From the NCBI GenBank assembly GCA_016190065.1, contig JACPRI010000318.1, positions 1-32,579 of the forward strand: a DNA stretch of 32,579 bases. The letters are read 5' to 3'. Positions 8,747-17,736 of this stretch are shown here, piece after piece. A model generated the notes under the pieces. It was not told the origin of the DNA, made no database searches, and saw only the letters and a list, made by a program, of their open reading frames with translations. This stretch comes from Verrucomicrobiota bacterium (GTDB taxonomy: Bacteria; Verrucomicrobiota; Verrucomicrobiia; Limisphaerales; SIBE01). The position numbers and the translations under genes are program-made. How positions within the stretch are numbered: the first letter of the stretch is position 1; each line of letters begins with the position of its first letter.

Positions 8747-10090
8747 ATGAAAACCATCCTCATCGCCCTCGCCTGTTCCCTTTGTGCCGCCTTCCAAATT
8801 CAAGCTGCCTCTGCTGAGGGATGGACCACCGTCGCGCCGCGCGACGAGATTCGCCCGCAGTTTCAACTCACGGCAGCCGGAGGCAAATCCGGGCACGGCA
8901 CCCTCGCCATTCGCGCCGATGAACGCGAGGGTCTGCACGGCTGGTGGCAGAAGACTTTTCCCGTGACGGCCGGGCAGCACTACCGCTTTTCCGCGTGGCG
9001 CCGGACGGAGAATGTCGCCGTGCCCCGTCGCAGCGTGCTGGCCCGTGTGGTTTGGCGCGATGACGCGGGAAAGGACGTCCCGCGGCGCGAAGGAGTGTTG
9101 ACGACTTTTGCGAAGAATGTCGTGCCGACCGCGGAGCCGGAGTATCCGCGTGAGATTCTCGTGAAGAGCGCGAGCAATGACAATTGGGTTGAAGTGTCCG
9201 GCGTTTACCAAGCGCCAACGGGCGCAACTCAGGCGCGAGTGGAGCTGCATCTGTTATGGGCGCCTAATGCAAAGGCCGAGTGGAGCGACGTTTCCTTCCT
9301 GCCCACCGAAGCGCCGACGCCGCGCAAAGTTCGCCTTGCTTCCGTGCATTACCGCCCGCGCGACGCCAAAACGCTCAGGGACGCTTGCCGCCAATTCGCG
9401 CCGCTCATCGAAGATGCCGCGCGCCGCCAAGCCGACCTGGTCGTGCTGGGGGAGACGTTGACCTACGCCGGCGTCGGCTCGAGCTACGCGAGTTGTGCCG
9501 AGACTATTCCCGGGCCTTCGACCGATTACTTCGGTCAACTGGCGAAAAAGCATCAACTCCACATCGTCGCCGGCCTCATCGAACGCGACCGGCATCAATT
9601 ATTCAACGTGGCCGTGCTCATCGGACCCGATGGCAAGGTCGCGGGCAAATATCGCAAAGTCTGTCTGCCGGACGGCGAATACGACAAAGGCATGTCGCCG
9701 GGCACCGATTATCCGGTCTTCGAGACACGCCTGGGCAAGATCGGCATGATGATTTGCTATGACGGATTCTTTCCTGAAGTCGCGCGCGAGTTGAGCAATC
9801 GCGGCGCGGAGATCATCGCGTGGCCCGTGTGGGGCTGCAATCCCGAGCAGGCGCGCGCCCGCGCGTGCGAGAACCAGGTCTATCTTGTGAGCAGCACCTA
9901 CGAAGACGTGTCGCGCGATTGGATGCTCACCGCCGTCTTCGGCCAGGACGGCAGCGTGCTCGCGAACGCAAGGGAATGGGGAACCGTCTGCGTCGCCGAA
10001 GTCGATCTGGACCAGCGGACCCTTTGGCCGTGGCTGGGTGATTTCAAAGCCCAGATTCCACGGCAACGTCCGGTCGCGCGTGGAGAGTAA
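8747..10090 (+). CDS. Exported carbon-nitrogen hydrolase (nitrilase superfamily)
   Basis: Protein of 447 residues with a Sec signal peptide ([16 protein letters not shown], cleavage after AASA near residue 24). Residues 25-185 look like a beta-sandwich of the carbohydrate-binding type ([19 protein letters not shown]). Residues 195-440 are a nitrilase-superfamily amidohydrolase that would cleave C-N bonds through a Glu-Lys-Cys triad: Glu236 (VLGETL), Lys304 (YRKVCLP) and Cys337 ([10 protein letters not shown]), all in place. Most members are cytoplasmic, so the signal peptide and the attached binding-like domain point to an amide substrate outside the cytoplasm, perhaps on a polysaccharide. 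The substrate is unknown. It stands alone on its strand with no close operon partner. Confidence 0.88.
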   Translation: MKTILIALACSLCAAFQIQAASAEGWTTVAPRDEIRPQFQLTAAGGKSGHGTLAIRADEREGLHGWWQKTFPVTAGQHYRFSAWRRTENVAVPRRSVLARVVWRDDAGKDVPRREGVLTTFAKNVVPTAEPEYPREILVKSASNDNWVEVSGVYQAPTGATQARVELHLLWAPNAKAEWSDVSFLPTEAPTPRKVRLASVHYRPRDAKTLRDACRQFAPLIEDAARRQADLVVLGETLTYAGVGSSYASCAETIPGPSTDYFGQLAKKHQLHIVAGLIERDRHQLFNVAVLIGPDGKVAGKYRKVCLPDGEYDKGMSPGTDYPVFETRLGKIGMMICYDGFFPEVARELSNRGAEIIAWPVWGCNPEQARARACENQVYLVSSTYEDVSRDWMLTAVFGQDGSVLANAREWGTVCVAEVDLDQRTLWPWLGDFKAQIPRQRPVARGE

Positions 10091-10498
10091 ACCCACAAAC
10101 GGCACTTCATTAAACGCAAAGATCGCAGAGATCCCAACGCGGCGAACCGCAACCGAATTGACCACGGAATACACGGATCACACGGATCAAAGACATAAGC
10201 AAAACCCGCCATCCGTGTACATCGGCGAAATCCGCGGCACGTCACCGAAAACGAAAACTTGCACCGGGGGCGGGCTGATGATCTCCGCGTATTTAAGTTT
10301 CGTTCGTCGCGGATTCCATGCATCCGACGGCACAGACCGTGTCCCCAGATAAAGACTCAGCGCGTAACTGAGCGCACGGGGCAGCCGGTTGCTGGCTTTC
10401 GTCAGCGATCGATCCAGCAGAGTTGGAGGTGTTTGAGATTTCCCCTCAAAGCCAATTTACAACTTGCCGCACGCCTGCCAGCCATACACTGTCCCGCC
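10091..10498. other. Intergenic region with short tandem-like repeats
   Basis: No gene is seen in these 408 bases. Bases about 10158-10222 include ACACGGATCACACGGAT and the related CCATCCGTGTACATCGGCG, the kind of short iterated sequence found between genes in this group of bacteria. The PanB-like frame stays open through the second half, but the protein similarity begins only at ATG 10499. Confidence 0.5.
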
Positions 10499-11320
10499 AT
10501 GCTGAGACCGGACAAGAAGTACACCGTTTACGACCTGCGACAGCTCAAAGGCAAACGCTGCCTAATTCATGTTCATGTCAAATCGCCAGAGGAGGCGGCC
10601 GCAGCGGAAGCGGCCGGGATAGACTTGTTGAGCTGCAGTTTCGACTCGCCGGCATCGCAGGCGCGATTGCCGCTGCTCGTGGCCGCGGCTCCAAAAAGTT
10701 TCATCTCGGGCGCCACCCCGCACGGGATGGCTTCGCAGGAAGAGGCGATCCGCATTGGATTCCAGGCGCTGGAACTGGGCGCGAGCTCGGTCTATTGCTC
10801 GGCCAGTCCATTTCTGATTGAGGCGATGGCGCGGGAGGGAATCCCGGTGGTCGGCCACTTGGGAATGGTGCCGCGCCACGCGACCTGGACGAACATTCGC
10901 GCAATCGGCAGGAGTGCCATCGAGGCCAAGAACCTTTTCGACCAGATGAAGCGCCTGGAAAATGCCGGCGCCTACGCGGCGGAACTTGAATTGGTGCCCC
11001 ACAAGCTCGCTGCGTATCTCTGCAAGAAAACCTCGATGCTTCTGATGTCCTTAGGTTCCGGCACTGGCTGCGACTCGCAGTTCCTGTTCTCCGACGACAT
11101 CCTCGGAGACTACGACGAACGCATTCCCCGCCATGCCAAGGCATACCGGAACTTCCTTAAAGAATACCGGCGTTTGCAGAACGAGCGCATCGCGGCCTTC
11201 AAGGAATACGCCGAAGACGTGAAGAGCGGCCGTTTTCCGGAAGCCAGGCACCTGGTCGAAATGGATGAGGCAGCGTTCACCGATGCCGTCGAAGCGATCG
11301 AGGGGAATGGCCATTCGTGA
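10499..11320 (+). CDS. PanB-like (ketopantoate hydroxymethyltransferase) divergent homologue
   Basis: TIM-barrel protein of 273 residues, close in length to PanB (about 264), the first enzyme of pantothenate synthesis. The second half matches well: PVVGHLGMVPR, the catalytic-base segment ELELVPHKLA (Glu164), SLGSGTGCDSQFLF and the RIPRHAKAYRNF tail. In the first half the residues that hold the metal and ketopantoate in known PanB appear replaced: the VGDS, ADLPF and KIEGG segments become LLSCSF, ISGATP and VYCSAS. It may therefore catalyse a related aldol reaction, or none. The frame extends upstream to 10259, but ATG 10499 begins the conserved region. No panC neighbour is present. Confidence 0.75.
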   Translation: MLRPDKKYTVYDLRQLKGKRCLIHVHVKSPEEAAAAEAAGIDLLSCSFDSPASQARLPLLVAAAPKSFISGATPHGMASQEEAIRIGFQALELGASSVYCSASPFLIEAMAREGIPVVGHLGMVPRHATWTNIRAIGRSAIEAKNLFDQMKRLENAGAYAAELELVPHKLAAYLCKKTSMLLMSLGSGTGCDSQFLFSDDILGDYDERIPRHAKAYRNFLKEYRRLQNERIAAFKEYAEDVKSGRFPEARHLVEMDEAAFTDAVEAIEGNGHS

Positions 11321-11692
11321 ACTGCGGAGGGAAGCACCAGATTCACGCGCCGAGCCCCTCATGGCGGCATTTTTACCGTCGATCCTCCATGAGAGTTACA
11401 TTTCGCGCGTCGGGTGGAAGTTCCCTTCCTGGGAGGGGTGAAGGGGTGGGTTGGTTCCTCCCAGGAAGGGAACTGACAATCGACGCACGAAACGTGGCTC
11501 CCCTCCTGGGAGGGGAAGGGGTGGGTTCATGGTCCCAATGCGTGATTTCATGGTCGTGGAGGCTCTGTCGTTGCAGCGGTGCGGCAGCGCCACCCCACCA
11601 ACGTCTGGTTCATGGTCCGTGCGCAGTTTCTCTCAGAACTCGAAGCTTCCCTTGAACCGCCGCTCTTTTCATGCACAATGCGGCGAACCATT
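11321..11692. other. Intergenic region with G/C-rich hairpin repeats
   Basis: No gene is present. Two related hairpin sequences occur (11420-11473 and 11500-11515). The oxidoreductase frame is open back to 11579, but that stretch lacks any conserved sequence. Confidence 0.55.
11420..11473. repeat. Perfect 17-bp inverted repeat (hairpin)
   Basis: GTTCCCTTCCTGGGAGG at 11420-11436 is exactly mirrored by CCTCCCAGGAAGGGAAC at 11457-11473 across a 20-base loop. The loop start GGTGAAGGGGTGGG recurs nearly unchanged at about 11512-11525, after a smaller CCCCTCC-TG-GGAGGGG hairpin at 11500-11515. It lies after the PanB-like gene and could terminate its transcript, though no T-run follows. Confidence 0.85.
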
Positions 11693-13072
11693 ATGAACTC
11701 GATACCGCACTCTCACACTACTTCCCCCATCACGCGCCGGAACTTCTTCAAGACCAGCGCGATCATCACGGCCGGCCTCGCGTCGCTCTCGAGGCACGCG
11801 CGGGCGCAAGTCAACAAGAACAGCAAGCTGCGCATCTTCCAGATAGGCGTCGGCGGCGTGGCGGGCATGCAACGGAGCGGTTTGAAGGGCCATCCGCAGG
11901 TGGAATGGGCGGGGTTCTGCGACGTGGACCGCCGTCAACTGGACCAGATCAAGAAGCAACATCCCGAGGCCTGGACGCTCAGCGATTATCGCGAGGCCTT
12001 CGCCAATCGCGTCCATGATTTCGATGCGGTGATTGTGGACATCCCGGACTTTCATCACGCCCCGGCGATGCTGACGGCGTTGAAGCACAACAAACATGTT
12101 TATGGACAGAAGCCGCTGGTGCATCAGCTCGCGGAGTTGCGGATGATGCGCGACGCCCTGGACGCACGACCGCATCTCGTGACGCAGATGGGCAATCAAC
12201 GCGCCTGCAATAAGGGCCGCATGGTGTCGGTGGAAATCCTGCGCAAGAACCAACTGGGCCGTCCGGTCGAGGCCTGGGTCTGGACGGGCGGTGTCGCGCG
12301 CGGTCATTACTTCGCCGATCCGTGGATGGCTTATCCGCCGGCCCAGCCGGTGCCAGATTACTTGAATTGGGATTTGTGGCGCGGGCCCATCGACCATGAG
12401 ATGCCCTACAGCGAAGACCTCGCCCCGCGGCGGTGGCGCACGTTTTGGGAAACGGGCGGAGGTCAGCTCGCCGATTGGGGATGCCACCTGCTCGACCTGC
12501 TTTATTTTGCCTATGACTTGCCTTCGCCGGAAGCCGTCATCACGCACACGCCCAAGCCGTCGGGCATCGGCCACACCGCCCATAACCAGAGCACCCTCAC
12601 CTATCCGGGCGGCGGCAAGTTCGCCCGCGAGAAGTTCGTGGTGCATTACAACGACGACGCACTGCTGCCGTCTTTTGCCGCGCTGGGATTGCCGCCGGTG
12701 AAGCCCGGAGCGAATCACACCCTGGTCGTGTGCGAAGAAGGGACGCTGTTGCTGCAAGCCGACGGAGCGATCAAGATCTTCCGCAAGGGGCAGGAAGTGA
12801 AAGATGAACCGCCGCCGGAAGTGGCGCCGCGCAATCACTGGAAGGACTGGGCGGACAATTGTCTGGGCGCCAAGAAGCCGCTCTGGACGCCGTTCCAAAT
12901 CGGCTGGCGGATCACCGAACCGGCGTTGCTCGCGGTGAAAGCGACGCGTTTCCCGGGCCAGGAATTGCGCTGGGACGCCGCGAATTTCCGTTTCAGCAAT
13001 CACGAAAAAGCCAACGCGGAAATCGTGTCGCGCACCTATCGAGAAGGCTTCGCCCCGCCGATGGTGAGTTGA
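11693..13072 (+). CDS. Tat-exported Gfo/Idh/MocA-family oxidoreductase
   Basis: NAD(P)-dependent oxidoreductase of 459 residues, probably acting on a sugar or sugar derivative outside the cytoplasm. The N-terminus has a twin-arginine signal (ITRRNFFKTSAIITAGLASL) with cleavage near HARAQ. A Rossmann domain follows (KLRIFQIGVGGVAGM at about 45-60, CDVD strand, and GQKPL in the place of the usual EKP). The C-terminal part (about 170-459) has the two-layer fold pattern with WETGGGQLADWGCHLLDLL, the family's substrate-side helix. ATG 11693 is chosen because it starts the Tat peptide; an in-frame ATG at 11678 and earlier codons are possible. Exported members of this family are numerous in Verrucomicrobiota and Planctomycetes, where cofactor and enzyme are thought to be folded before export. 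The substrate is unknown. Confidence 0.9.
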   Translation: MNSIPHSHTTSPITRRNFFKTSAIITAGLASLSRHARAQVNKNSKLRIFQIGVGGVAGMQRSGLKGHPQVEWAGFCDVDRRQLDQIKKQHPEAWTLSDYREAFANRVHDFDAVIVDIPDFHHAPAMLTALKHNKHVYGQKPLVHQLAELRMMRDALDARPHLVTQMGNQRACNKGRMVSVEILRKNQLGRPVEAWVWTGGVARGHYFADPWMAYPPAQPVPDYLNWDLWRGPIDHEMPYSEDLAPRRWRTFWETGGGQLADWGCHLLDLLYFAYDLPSPEAVITHTPKPSGIGHTAHNQSTLTYPGGGKFAREKFVVHYNDDALLPSFAALGLPPVKPGANHTLVVCEEGTLLLQADGAIKIFRKGQEVKDEPPPEVAPRNHWKDWADNCLGAKKPLWTPFQIGWRITEPALLAVKATRFPGQELRWDAANFRFSNHEKANAEIVSRTYREGFAPPMVS

Positions 13073-13234
13073 AGCTGGGGACTGAGAGAACGGGCCAGCA
13101 CCAGTCCGAATAGTTGTGATTATTAGAGAGTGATCCGAACTCGAAGCGCAGATTTTCTGGGCTGCGAGCCAACCCCCCTCGCGGGCGTGCTTCATCGCGC
13201 TTGGAAAACCTTCCCGGTCGATTAGAGTGGACCC

Positions 13235-13984
13235 GTGGCCGGTCCTTCCGACACTCACGACAGCCTTTTGCAGAAGCGAACCATCTTCGCCACGACGCAT
13301 TGGAGTGTGGTGCTGGCGGCGGGAGCGGCCGATTCGCCTCACGCCGCAGCCGCGTTGGAAAATCTCTGTCAGGTCTATTGGTACCCGCTCTACGCTTACG
13401 TCCGGCGGGCCGGGCACCCGCCTCATGACTCCCAGGACTTGACTCAGGAATTCTTTGCGCGATTGCTCGGCCGGAACGATCTGGCTCAAGTGCGGCCGGA
13501 GAAGGGCAAATTCCGTTCGTTCCTGCTAGCCTCGATGAAGCACTTCCTGGCCAATGAATGGAAGAAAGCCAAACGGCTCAAGCGCGGCGGCGGCCAGACT
13601 TTCGTCCCGATTGATGTCACTGACTGTGAGACCCGCTACGGCGAGGAACCGGCCGATCTCGTCGCGCCCGACAAAATCTTCGAGCGCCGCTGGGCGCTGA
13701 CGTTGCTCGAACGAACCCTGGCTCAGTTGCGGCAGGAATATGCGGCAGACGGACGGACGGAACTTTTCGAGGTCCTCAAAACCTTCCTGATCGGCGGAAC
13801 GGACTTGCCGACTTACGCTGAAATTGCTTCTGGTCTCGGTTTGCGTGAAGACACCGTCAAAATGTCTGTCCATCGCTTGCGCAAACGGTACCGCGAGACT
13901 CTCCGACAAGAGGTCGCCCACACGGTTTCCAGTCCCGCCGAGATTGATGAAGAGTTGAGACATCTGTTCGATGCGCTCTTGTGA
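13235..13984 (+). CDS. ECF-type RNA polymerase sigma factor
   Basis: Extracytoplasmic-function sigma factor of 249 residues that should direct RNA polymerase to a small promoter set. Region 2 lies at about 45-110 (YWYPLYAYVRRAGHPPHDSQ with DLTQEFFARLL, the core-binding and -10-reading part). Region 4 is at about 185-230, a helix-turn-helix TYAEIASGLGLREDTVKMSV followed by HRLRKRYRE. The start is GTG 13235, giving the usual N-terminal length. No anti-sigma gene is adjacent. Instead, two kinase genes follow on the same strand. Sigma factors of this type are often found beside Ser/Thr kinases in Planctomycetes and Verrucomicrobiota, so kinase-dependent control is a fair inference. The repeated element before both kinases may be its promoter. 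Confidence 0.92.
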   Translation: MAGPSDTHDSLLQKRTIFATTHWSVVLAAGAADSPHAAAALENLCQVYWYPLYAYVRRAGHPPHDSQDLTQEFFARLLGRNDLAQVRPEKGKFRSFLLASMKHFLANEWKKAKRLKRGGGQTFVPIDVTDCETRYGEEPADLVAPDKIFERRWALTLLERTLAQLRQEYAADGRTELFEVLKTFLIGGTDLPTYAEIASGLGLREDTVKMSVHRLRKRYRETLRQEVAHTVSSPAEIDEELRHLFDALL

Positions 13985-14141
13985 AGGCTACCGAAAATGG
14001 CCGAGGCTTTGGAACCACTAACTGACACTAATCAGCACTAATGAAGAAACTGGCTTCCACTGAGCAACGTATCAAATCCTTCAGCACGCCAGTTCACCGC
14101 GATTTAGTGTCCATGAGTGCTCCTGAGTGATTAAGATTCCC

Positions 14142-14177
14142 GGTTACCTGCGCTGGGTTTCGTTCCTGTATCGGGTA
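14142..14177 (+). promoter_or_regulatory. Orphan copy of the kinase promoter-like element
   Basis: GGTTACCT at 14142, CTGTA at 14166 and GGGTA at 14173, with the same spacing as the two copies before the intact kinases. The following AGTGCGAAGCGAATGG also resembles their leaders. No intact gene follows. Confidence 0.5.
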
Positions 14178-14478
14178 AAAGCAGTGCGAAGCGAATGGTC
14201 GATGGAAATTGTTTAACCGCGAATTCAGGGCACGACTTGCTTCTTATTCGGCATCTCGTCCAGGAGCCATTATCGAGTGCTTTTGATCCTGACCGGGATC
14301 ATGACGGTGAGTCTGGTCCCCGTGGCTCCGGTGATTTCGAACGACAGCAGTCTCTTCTGGGTCCGTTCTTCATGGGGACGTTGTCTGCGTTGGTGGTTTA
14401 CCGTTCTTCGAAGTACTTATCCGGCCGGCGCGTGCGTCCGTCCGAGACGCCTCGATCGAAATAACTCGAAACATTTCC

Positions 14479-14514
14479 GGTTACCTTTGGCTGCTTTCGG
14501 TTCTGTATGGGGTA
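14479..14514 (+). promoter_or_regulatory. Promoter-like element before the first zinc-ribbon kinase
   Basis: GGTTACCT (14479-14486), 16-base spacer, CTGTA (14503-14507), then GGGTA (14510-14514). The two boxes and the spacer fit an ECF-type -35/-10 arrangement, with a start of transcription about 30 bases before ATG 14542. A GAAAGG ribosome-binding site precedes the ATG. The assignment to the nearby sigma factor is inferred. Confidence 0.55.
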
Positions 14515-14541
14515 GAAGTTGAACGAAGCGAAAGGCTGATT

Positions 14542-16650
14542 ATGAATGGTCAAAAATCGTGTCCTAAATGCGGAGCCGCCTTGCCCGGCGACGCGCCTGA
14601 GGGGTTGTGCCCGCAGTGCCTGGTCAAAGGCGGACTGGGCGACAGCCAAGCCAGGACAGCGCCGGGCACCGAAAACGAAAATCCAAAATCGAAAATCCAT
14701 AATCCCGCCGCGCCCCCGACCCCTGCCGAATTGGCGCCCCACTTTCCGCAGCTCGAAATCCTCGAGCTGATCGGCCAAGGCGGCATGGGCATTGTCTATA
14801 AGGCGCGTCAGCCGCATCTGGATCGCCCGGTCGCGTTGAAGATTCTGACGCCGGAAATCGGGCGCGACCCGACGTTTGCGGAGCGCTTCGGGCGCGAGGC
14901 AAAGGCCCTGGCCAGGCTCAATCACCCGAACATCGTAGGTGTTTTCGATTTCGGGCAGGCGGGCGGCTACTATTACTTCCTCATGGAGTTCGTCGATGGC
15001 GTGAACTTGCGGCAACTGGAGCAATCGCGCCCGCTCACGCCGGAGGAGGCGCTCTCCATCGTGCCGAAGATCTGCGAGGCGCTGCAATACGCGCACGACG
15101 AAGGGATCGTCCATCGGGACATCAAGCCGGGCAACCTTCTGATCGACAAAAAAGGGCGGGTGAAGATCGCGGACTTTGGCCTCGCGAAGCTGGTTGGAAA
15201 AACGCCCGCGGACCCGGCGCTTACTCAATCGCATCAAATGATGGGCACTCCGGCTTACATGGCGCCGGAGCAAATGAAGCGACCCGCGGAGGTGGATCAT
15301 CGGGCGGACATCTACTCGCTTGGGGTCGTGTTCTACGAGATGCTGACGGGCGAGCTGCCGATGGGCCGTTTTGCGCTGCCGTCGGAAAAGGTGCAAGTGG
15401 ACATCCGGCTCGATGACGTGGTGCTGAAGTCGTTGGAGCGCGACGTCGAGCGCCGCTACCAGCACGTCAGCGAAGTGAAGACCGACGTGGAGAGCATTTC
15501 CGGCATGGTTGAAAAGTTGCCGCCAGCCCTGCGACGCGCCTTCGGGTTCGAATACCGCTCCAAGGCGGAACTGTTCGGCCTGCCGCTCGTGCACATCACG
15601 TCAGGTCCGGACCCGACGACGGGACGGGCGCGTGTGGCCAAGGGCATCCTCGCCATCGGTGACAAGTCCAGGGGCGTGATCGCGCTCGGCGGCGCGGCGT
15701 ATGGCGTGCTGGCGTTTGGCGGTTTTGCCATGGGCGGGCTGGCAGTTGGGGGCATCGGCATCGGCGTTCTCACGTTTAGCGGTTTGGGACTGGCGCTGTT
15801 TTTGGCTTACAGTGCCGTTGCGGTCGCGCCCTTCGCGTTCGGCGGTGTGGCCATTGGTATTTATGCGGCTGGCGGCTTTGCCCTGGGCGTGCACGCGAGC
15901 AGTGGCAAGACAGCCGACCCCGTCGTGCAGGAGCTGTTCTCCCAGTGGCGGATTTATCGAGTTTGGTTCTGGGCTGGGATGATTTCGTCGATGGCGTCTA
16001 TGGCTGCGAGCTTTGGGGCGACTGCGTGGGCGCGACGAAAAGTATTCAAGGAGCAAAGTCCCACCGGTGGCTCACCTCGCGCTGGAATCGGCCTGTCTCT
16101 TTCACAGGACGAAGCGCTCCGTCGCGTTCTGCACAACCCGGCGACCGGCATGTTGATTACCGGCATCATCTATTGGGCGACCATCCCTCTCGCCTTTTGG
16201 CTTCTGCTGGGACCCGAAGCGAATCGGTCCACTGCGACCACCACGAACATTCTTCTCAGCTTTGGGTTCATGCCTTTGATCGTGGGCCTGTTCATGATCC
16301 TGGGCGGAATAAAGATGAAACGATTTGAATCCTACCGGTTCGCGGTCGCAGCGAGCATTCTCCCGATTGTCGTTCTGGCTCTCAAATTGACTGGCTTAAT
16401 GTTCAAGACACTGGCGATCGGCCCGGGGGACCTGGTCGGCGCGCCCATGGGTTTATGGGCTCTCGTTGTGTTAACCCGCCGCGATGTGAAGCGGGCGTTT
16501 GCAGTCTCCGAGCATGGCGAAGCGCAAACCGCGCACCAGCGTCAAGGAAACGAACGGGTCAAGGCCAACGCCGGCACAGACCTGCTCGCTTCCACTCCGA
16601 TCAAAGCGTCCGTTGGGGAAAAAGCCGGGCCCGGACCAAAGACTACTTGA
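14542..16650 (+). CDS. Zinc-ribbon Ser/Thr protein kinase with membrane-spanning C-terminus
   Basis: Hanks-type kinase of 702 residues. A zinc ribbon starts the protein (Cys7, Cys10, Cys23, Cys26). The kinase domain runs from about 73 to 335 with the GQGGMGIVYKA loop, Lys100, HRD at 191-193 and DFG at 211-213, all intact. After it come a glycine/alanine-rich hydrophobic stretch built of AxGGxAxG-like units (about 375-450) and several further membrane helices, ending in GLWALVVLTRRDVKRAF. The kinase should face the cytoplasm, anchored by the C-terminal part, which may sense envelope state. It is a paralogue of the kinase at 17917-19908, nearly identical over ribbon and kinase but different in the membrane part. 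ATG 14542 is preceded by GAAAGG. The last 30 or so codons overlap a sequence that turns into a kinase remnant in another frame. Confidence 0.93.
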   Translation: MNGQKSCPKCGAALPGDAPEGLCPQCLVKGGLGDSQARTAPGTENENPKSKIHNPAAPPTPAELAPHFPQLEILELIGQGGMGIVYKARQPHLDRPVALKILTPEIGRDPTFAERFGREAKALARLNHPNIVGVFDFGQAGGYYYFLMEFVDGVNLRQLEQSRPLTPEEALSIVPKICEALQYAHDEGIVHRDIKPGNLLIDKKGRVKIADFGLAKLVGKTPADPALTQSHQMMGTPAYMAPEQMKRPAEVDHRADIYSLGVVFYEMLTGELPMGRFALPSEKVQVDIRLDDVVLKSLERDVERRYQHVSEVKTDVESISGMVEKLPPALRRAFGFEYRSKAELFGLPLVHITSGPDPTTGRARVAKGILAIGDKSRGVIALGGAAYGVLAFGGFAMGGLAVGGIGIGVLTFSGLGLALFLAYSAVAVAPFAFGGVAIGIYAAGGFALGVHASSGKTADPVVQELFSQWRIYRVWFWAGMISSMASMAASFGATAWARRKVFKEQSPTGGSPRAGIGLSLSQDEALRRVLHNPATGMLITGIIYWATIPLAFWLLLGPEANRSTATTTNILLSFGFMPLIVGLFMILGGIKMKRFESYRFAVAASILPIVVLALKLTGLMFKTLAIGPGDLVGAPMGLWALVVLTRRDVKRAFAVSEHGEAQTAHQRQGNERVKANAGTDLLASTPIKASVGEKAGPGPKTT

Positions 16651-16729
16651 CGAGGTCGTGCTCAAGTCCCTCGAGAAGGAACCGGAGCGAGCGAGCGAGG
16701 TGAAGGCTCGGTTGGCAGCCATCTCGAAT
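16643..16729 (+). pseudogene. Fragment of a kinase C-lobe
   Basis: Read from 16643, the sequence encodes LDEVVLKSLEKEPER then ASEVKARLAAIS, which matches the end of the kinase domain in the 17917 kinase (LDEVVLKSLEKEPERRYQTA, SAVKADVDTIA) with a short internal deletion. It starts inside the last codons of the preceding kinase in a different frame. It is a remnant of another kinase copy in the tandem array. Confidence 0.75.
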
Positions 16730-16908
16730 GCCGCTCCTCCGTTGCAACCGACGCATCCTCCTGGTCTATCGATCAAACAGCCTCCAGCTCCCAAACTAGC
16801 TTTGCGGTTAGATCGTTAGATCAATCGGTCGCCCTCTCGCCGTATCATGGTCGGACCACGAGAATCAGCTCGAAGCCATCCCGCTTCGCACTCGAAGCAA
16901 GTGGAGTG

Positions 16909-17736
16909 TTATCGGCCAGGCCGCGTAGCGGGCGGCTCGTAGCCTTTGTGCCAGTAAAGGGACCAAAGCTTCTCCAGCTTCACCAACTCGGTGTGGCCAT
17001 CCTGGAACGAAACGTTGATGGCGCCGGGCAAGACATTCTTCGGGTCAAAATTCCTCGGCACCGCTCCACTGTGGCTGTGGCGCGGAATGGTCAAACGGCC
17101 CATCATCGCGGCGCGGCCGGGATCGCCTTTGTAAAGGTCCCGGGGCGGCCTGTCCTTGGCGAGCGGCCAGGCGTTGACCCAGACGGCATCGTACATCACG
17201 GGCGTTTGCGCAGGATGAACGATGTCCGTTTCACTTTTGTACGCTGCATTTTGCGCTCGGGGCATGCCTTCGACGAAATCGTCCGGCCAGCTCCCGGTGT
17301 ACATCCATCCGTTGTACCCGTAACTTGCTTGATTGAAGTCGGCCGGACTGGTGGACTCACTGGCGGGATTGACCCAGGTCTGATCCAGCGTGCCATAATA
17401 CGGATCGACGCGTTTGTTGGTTGGCAGCGCACGAGTGGCCGGGCAAAAACGCACTTTATGGGCCGACGAATAGTTGTCCATGAGGGCACGCACCCAGTCG
17501 CCCTTGCCGCCAAAGAGATCCCACGGCCAGCCATGGCCAAGGTCGTTGAGATACATGAAATTCGCCAGGGCGAGCTGTTTGAGGTTGCCATTGCACTGGA
17601 TCGCCTGCGCCTTGGCTTTGGCGCGCGAAAGCGCCGGGAGCAGCATGCCGGCGAGGATCGCGATGATGGCAATCACTACGAGCAATTCAATCAGGGTGAA
17701 ACCCCTCTGGGCGGCGCCTTGCGGTCCGTGGTTCAT
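16909..17736 (-). CDS. Prepilin-like secreted protein with DUF1559-type features
   Basis: Protein of 275 residues with a class III (type IV pilin-like) signal: a short basic leader, then [21 protein letters not shown], cut before Phe by a prepilin peptidase, leaving a hydrophobic helix as anchor. The rest has the pattern of the large prepilin-like families of Verrucomicrobiota and Planctomycetes: [20 protein letters not shown] after the helix and a C-terminal [20 protein letters not shown]. Cysteines and Trp-rich segments suggest a folded globular head. ATG 17736 is preceded by GAAGGA at good spacing. It is divergent from the second kinase and clearly homologous to the gene at 27453-28277. 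Its function is unknown; no secretion-machinery genes are nearby. Confidence 0.85.
   Translation of the reverse strand: MNHGPQGAAQRGFTLIELLVVIAIIAILAGMLLPALSRAKAKAQAIQCNGNLKQLALANFMYLNDLGHGWPWDLFGGKGDWVRALMDNYSSAHKVRFCPATRALPTNKRVDPYYGTLDQTWVNPASESTSPADFNQASYGYNGWMYTGSWPDDFVEGMPRAQNAAYKSETDIVHPAQTPVMYDAVWVNAWPLAKDRPPRDLYKGDPGRAAMMGRLTIPRHSHSGAVPRNFDPKNVLPGAINVSFQDGHTELVKLEKLWSLYWHKGYEPPATRPGR

Larger units (their letters stand above)
13985..14541. other. Intergenic region with two kinase-leader copies and no clear gene
   Basis: These 557 bases contain two copies of the kinase upstream element (14142-14177 and 14479-14514). After the first copy, where a kinase start would be expected, ATG 14202 reads only four codons to a stop. 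The sequence up to 14464 allows short frames of 80-90 codons with no recognisable domain. It is best read as leftover of a lost kinase-type gene. Confidence 0.5.

Noticed and set aside
11669-13489. A 606-codon open frame on the minus strand opposite the oxidoreductase.
   Set aside because: It mirrors a clear Tat-exported oxidoreductase gene, its translation is rich in Arg and His with no known domain, and GC-rich DNA keeps such antisense frames open.
14195-14522. Two short plus-strand frames of 80-90 codons between the kinase-leader copies.
   Set aside because: No recognisable domain, and the first begins right where a kinase start has been lost, so I treat the stretch as leftover sequence.
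14398-15594. A 398-codon minus-strand frame opposite the first kinase.
   Set aside because: A very similar antisense frame lies opposite the second kinase, as expected from two paralogous genes; neither resembles a protein.
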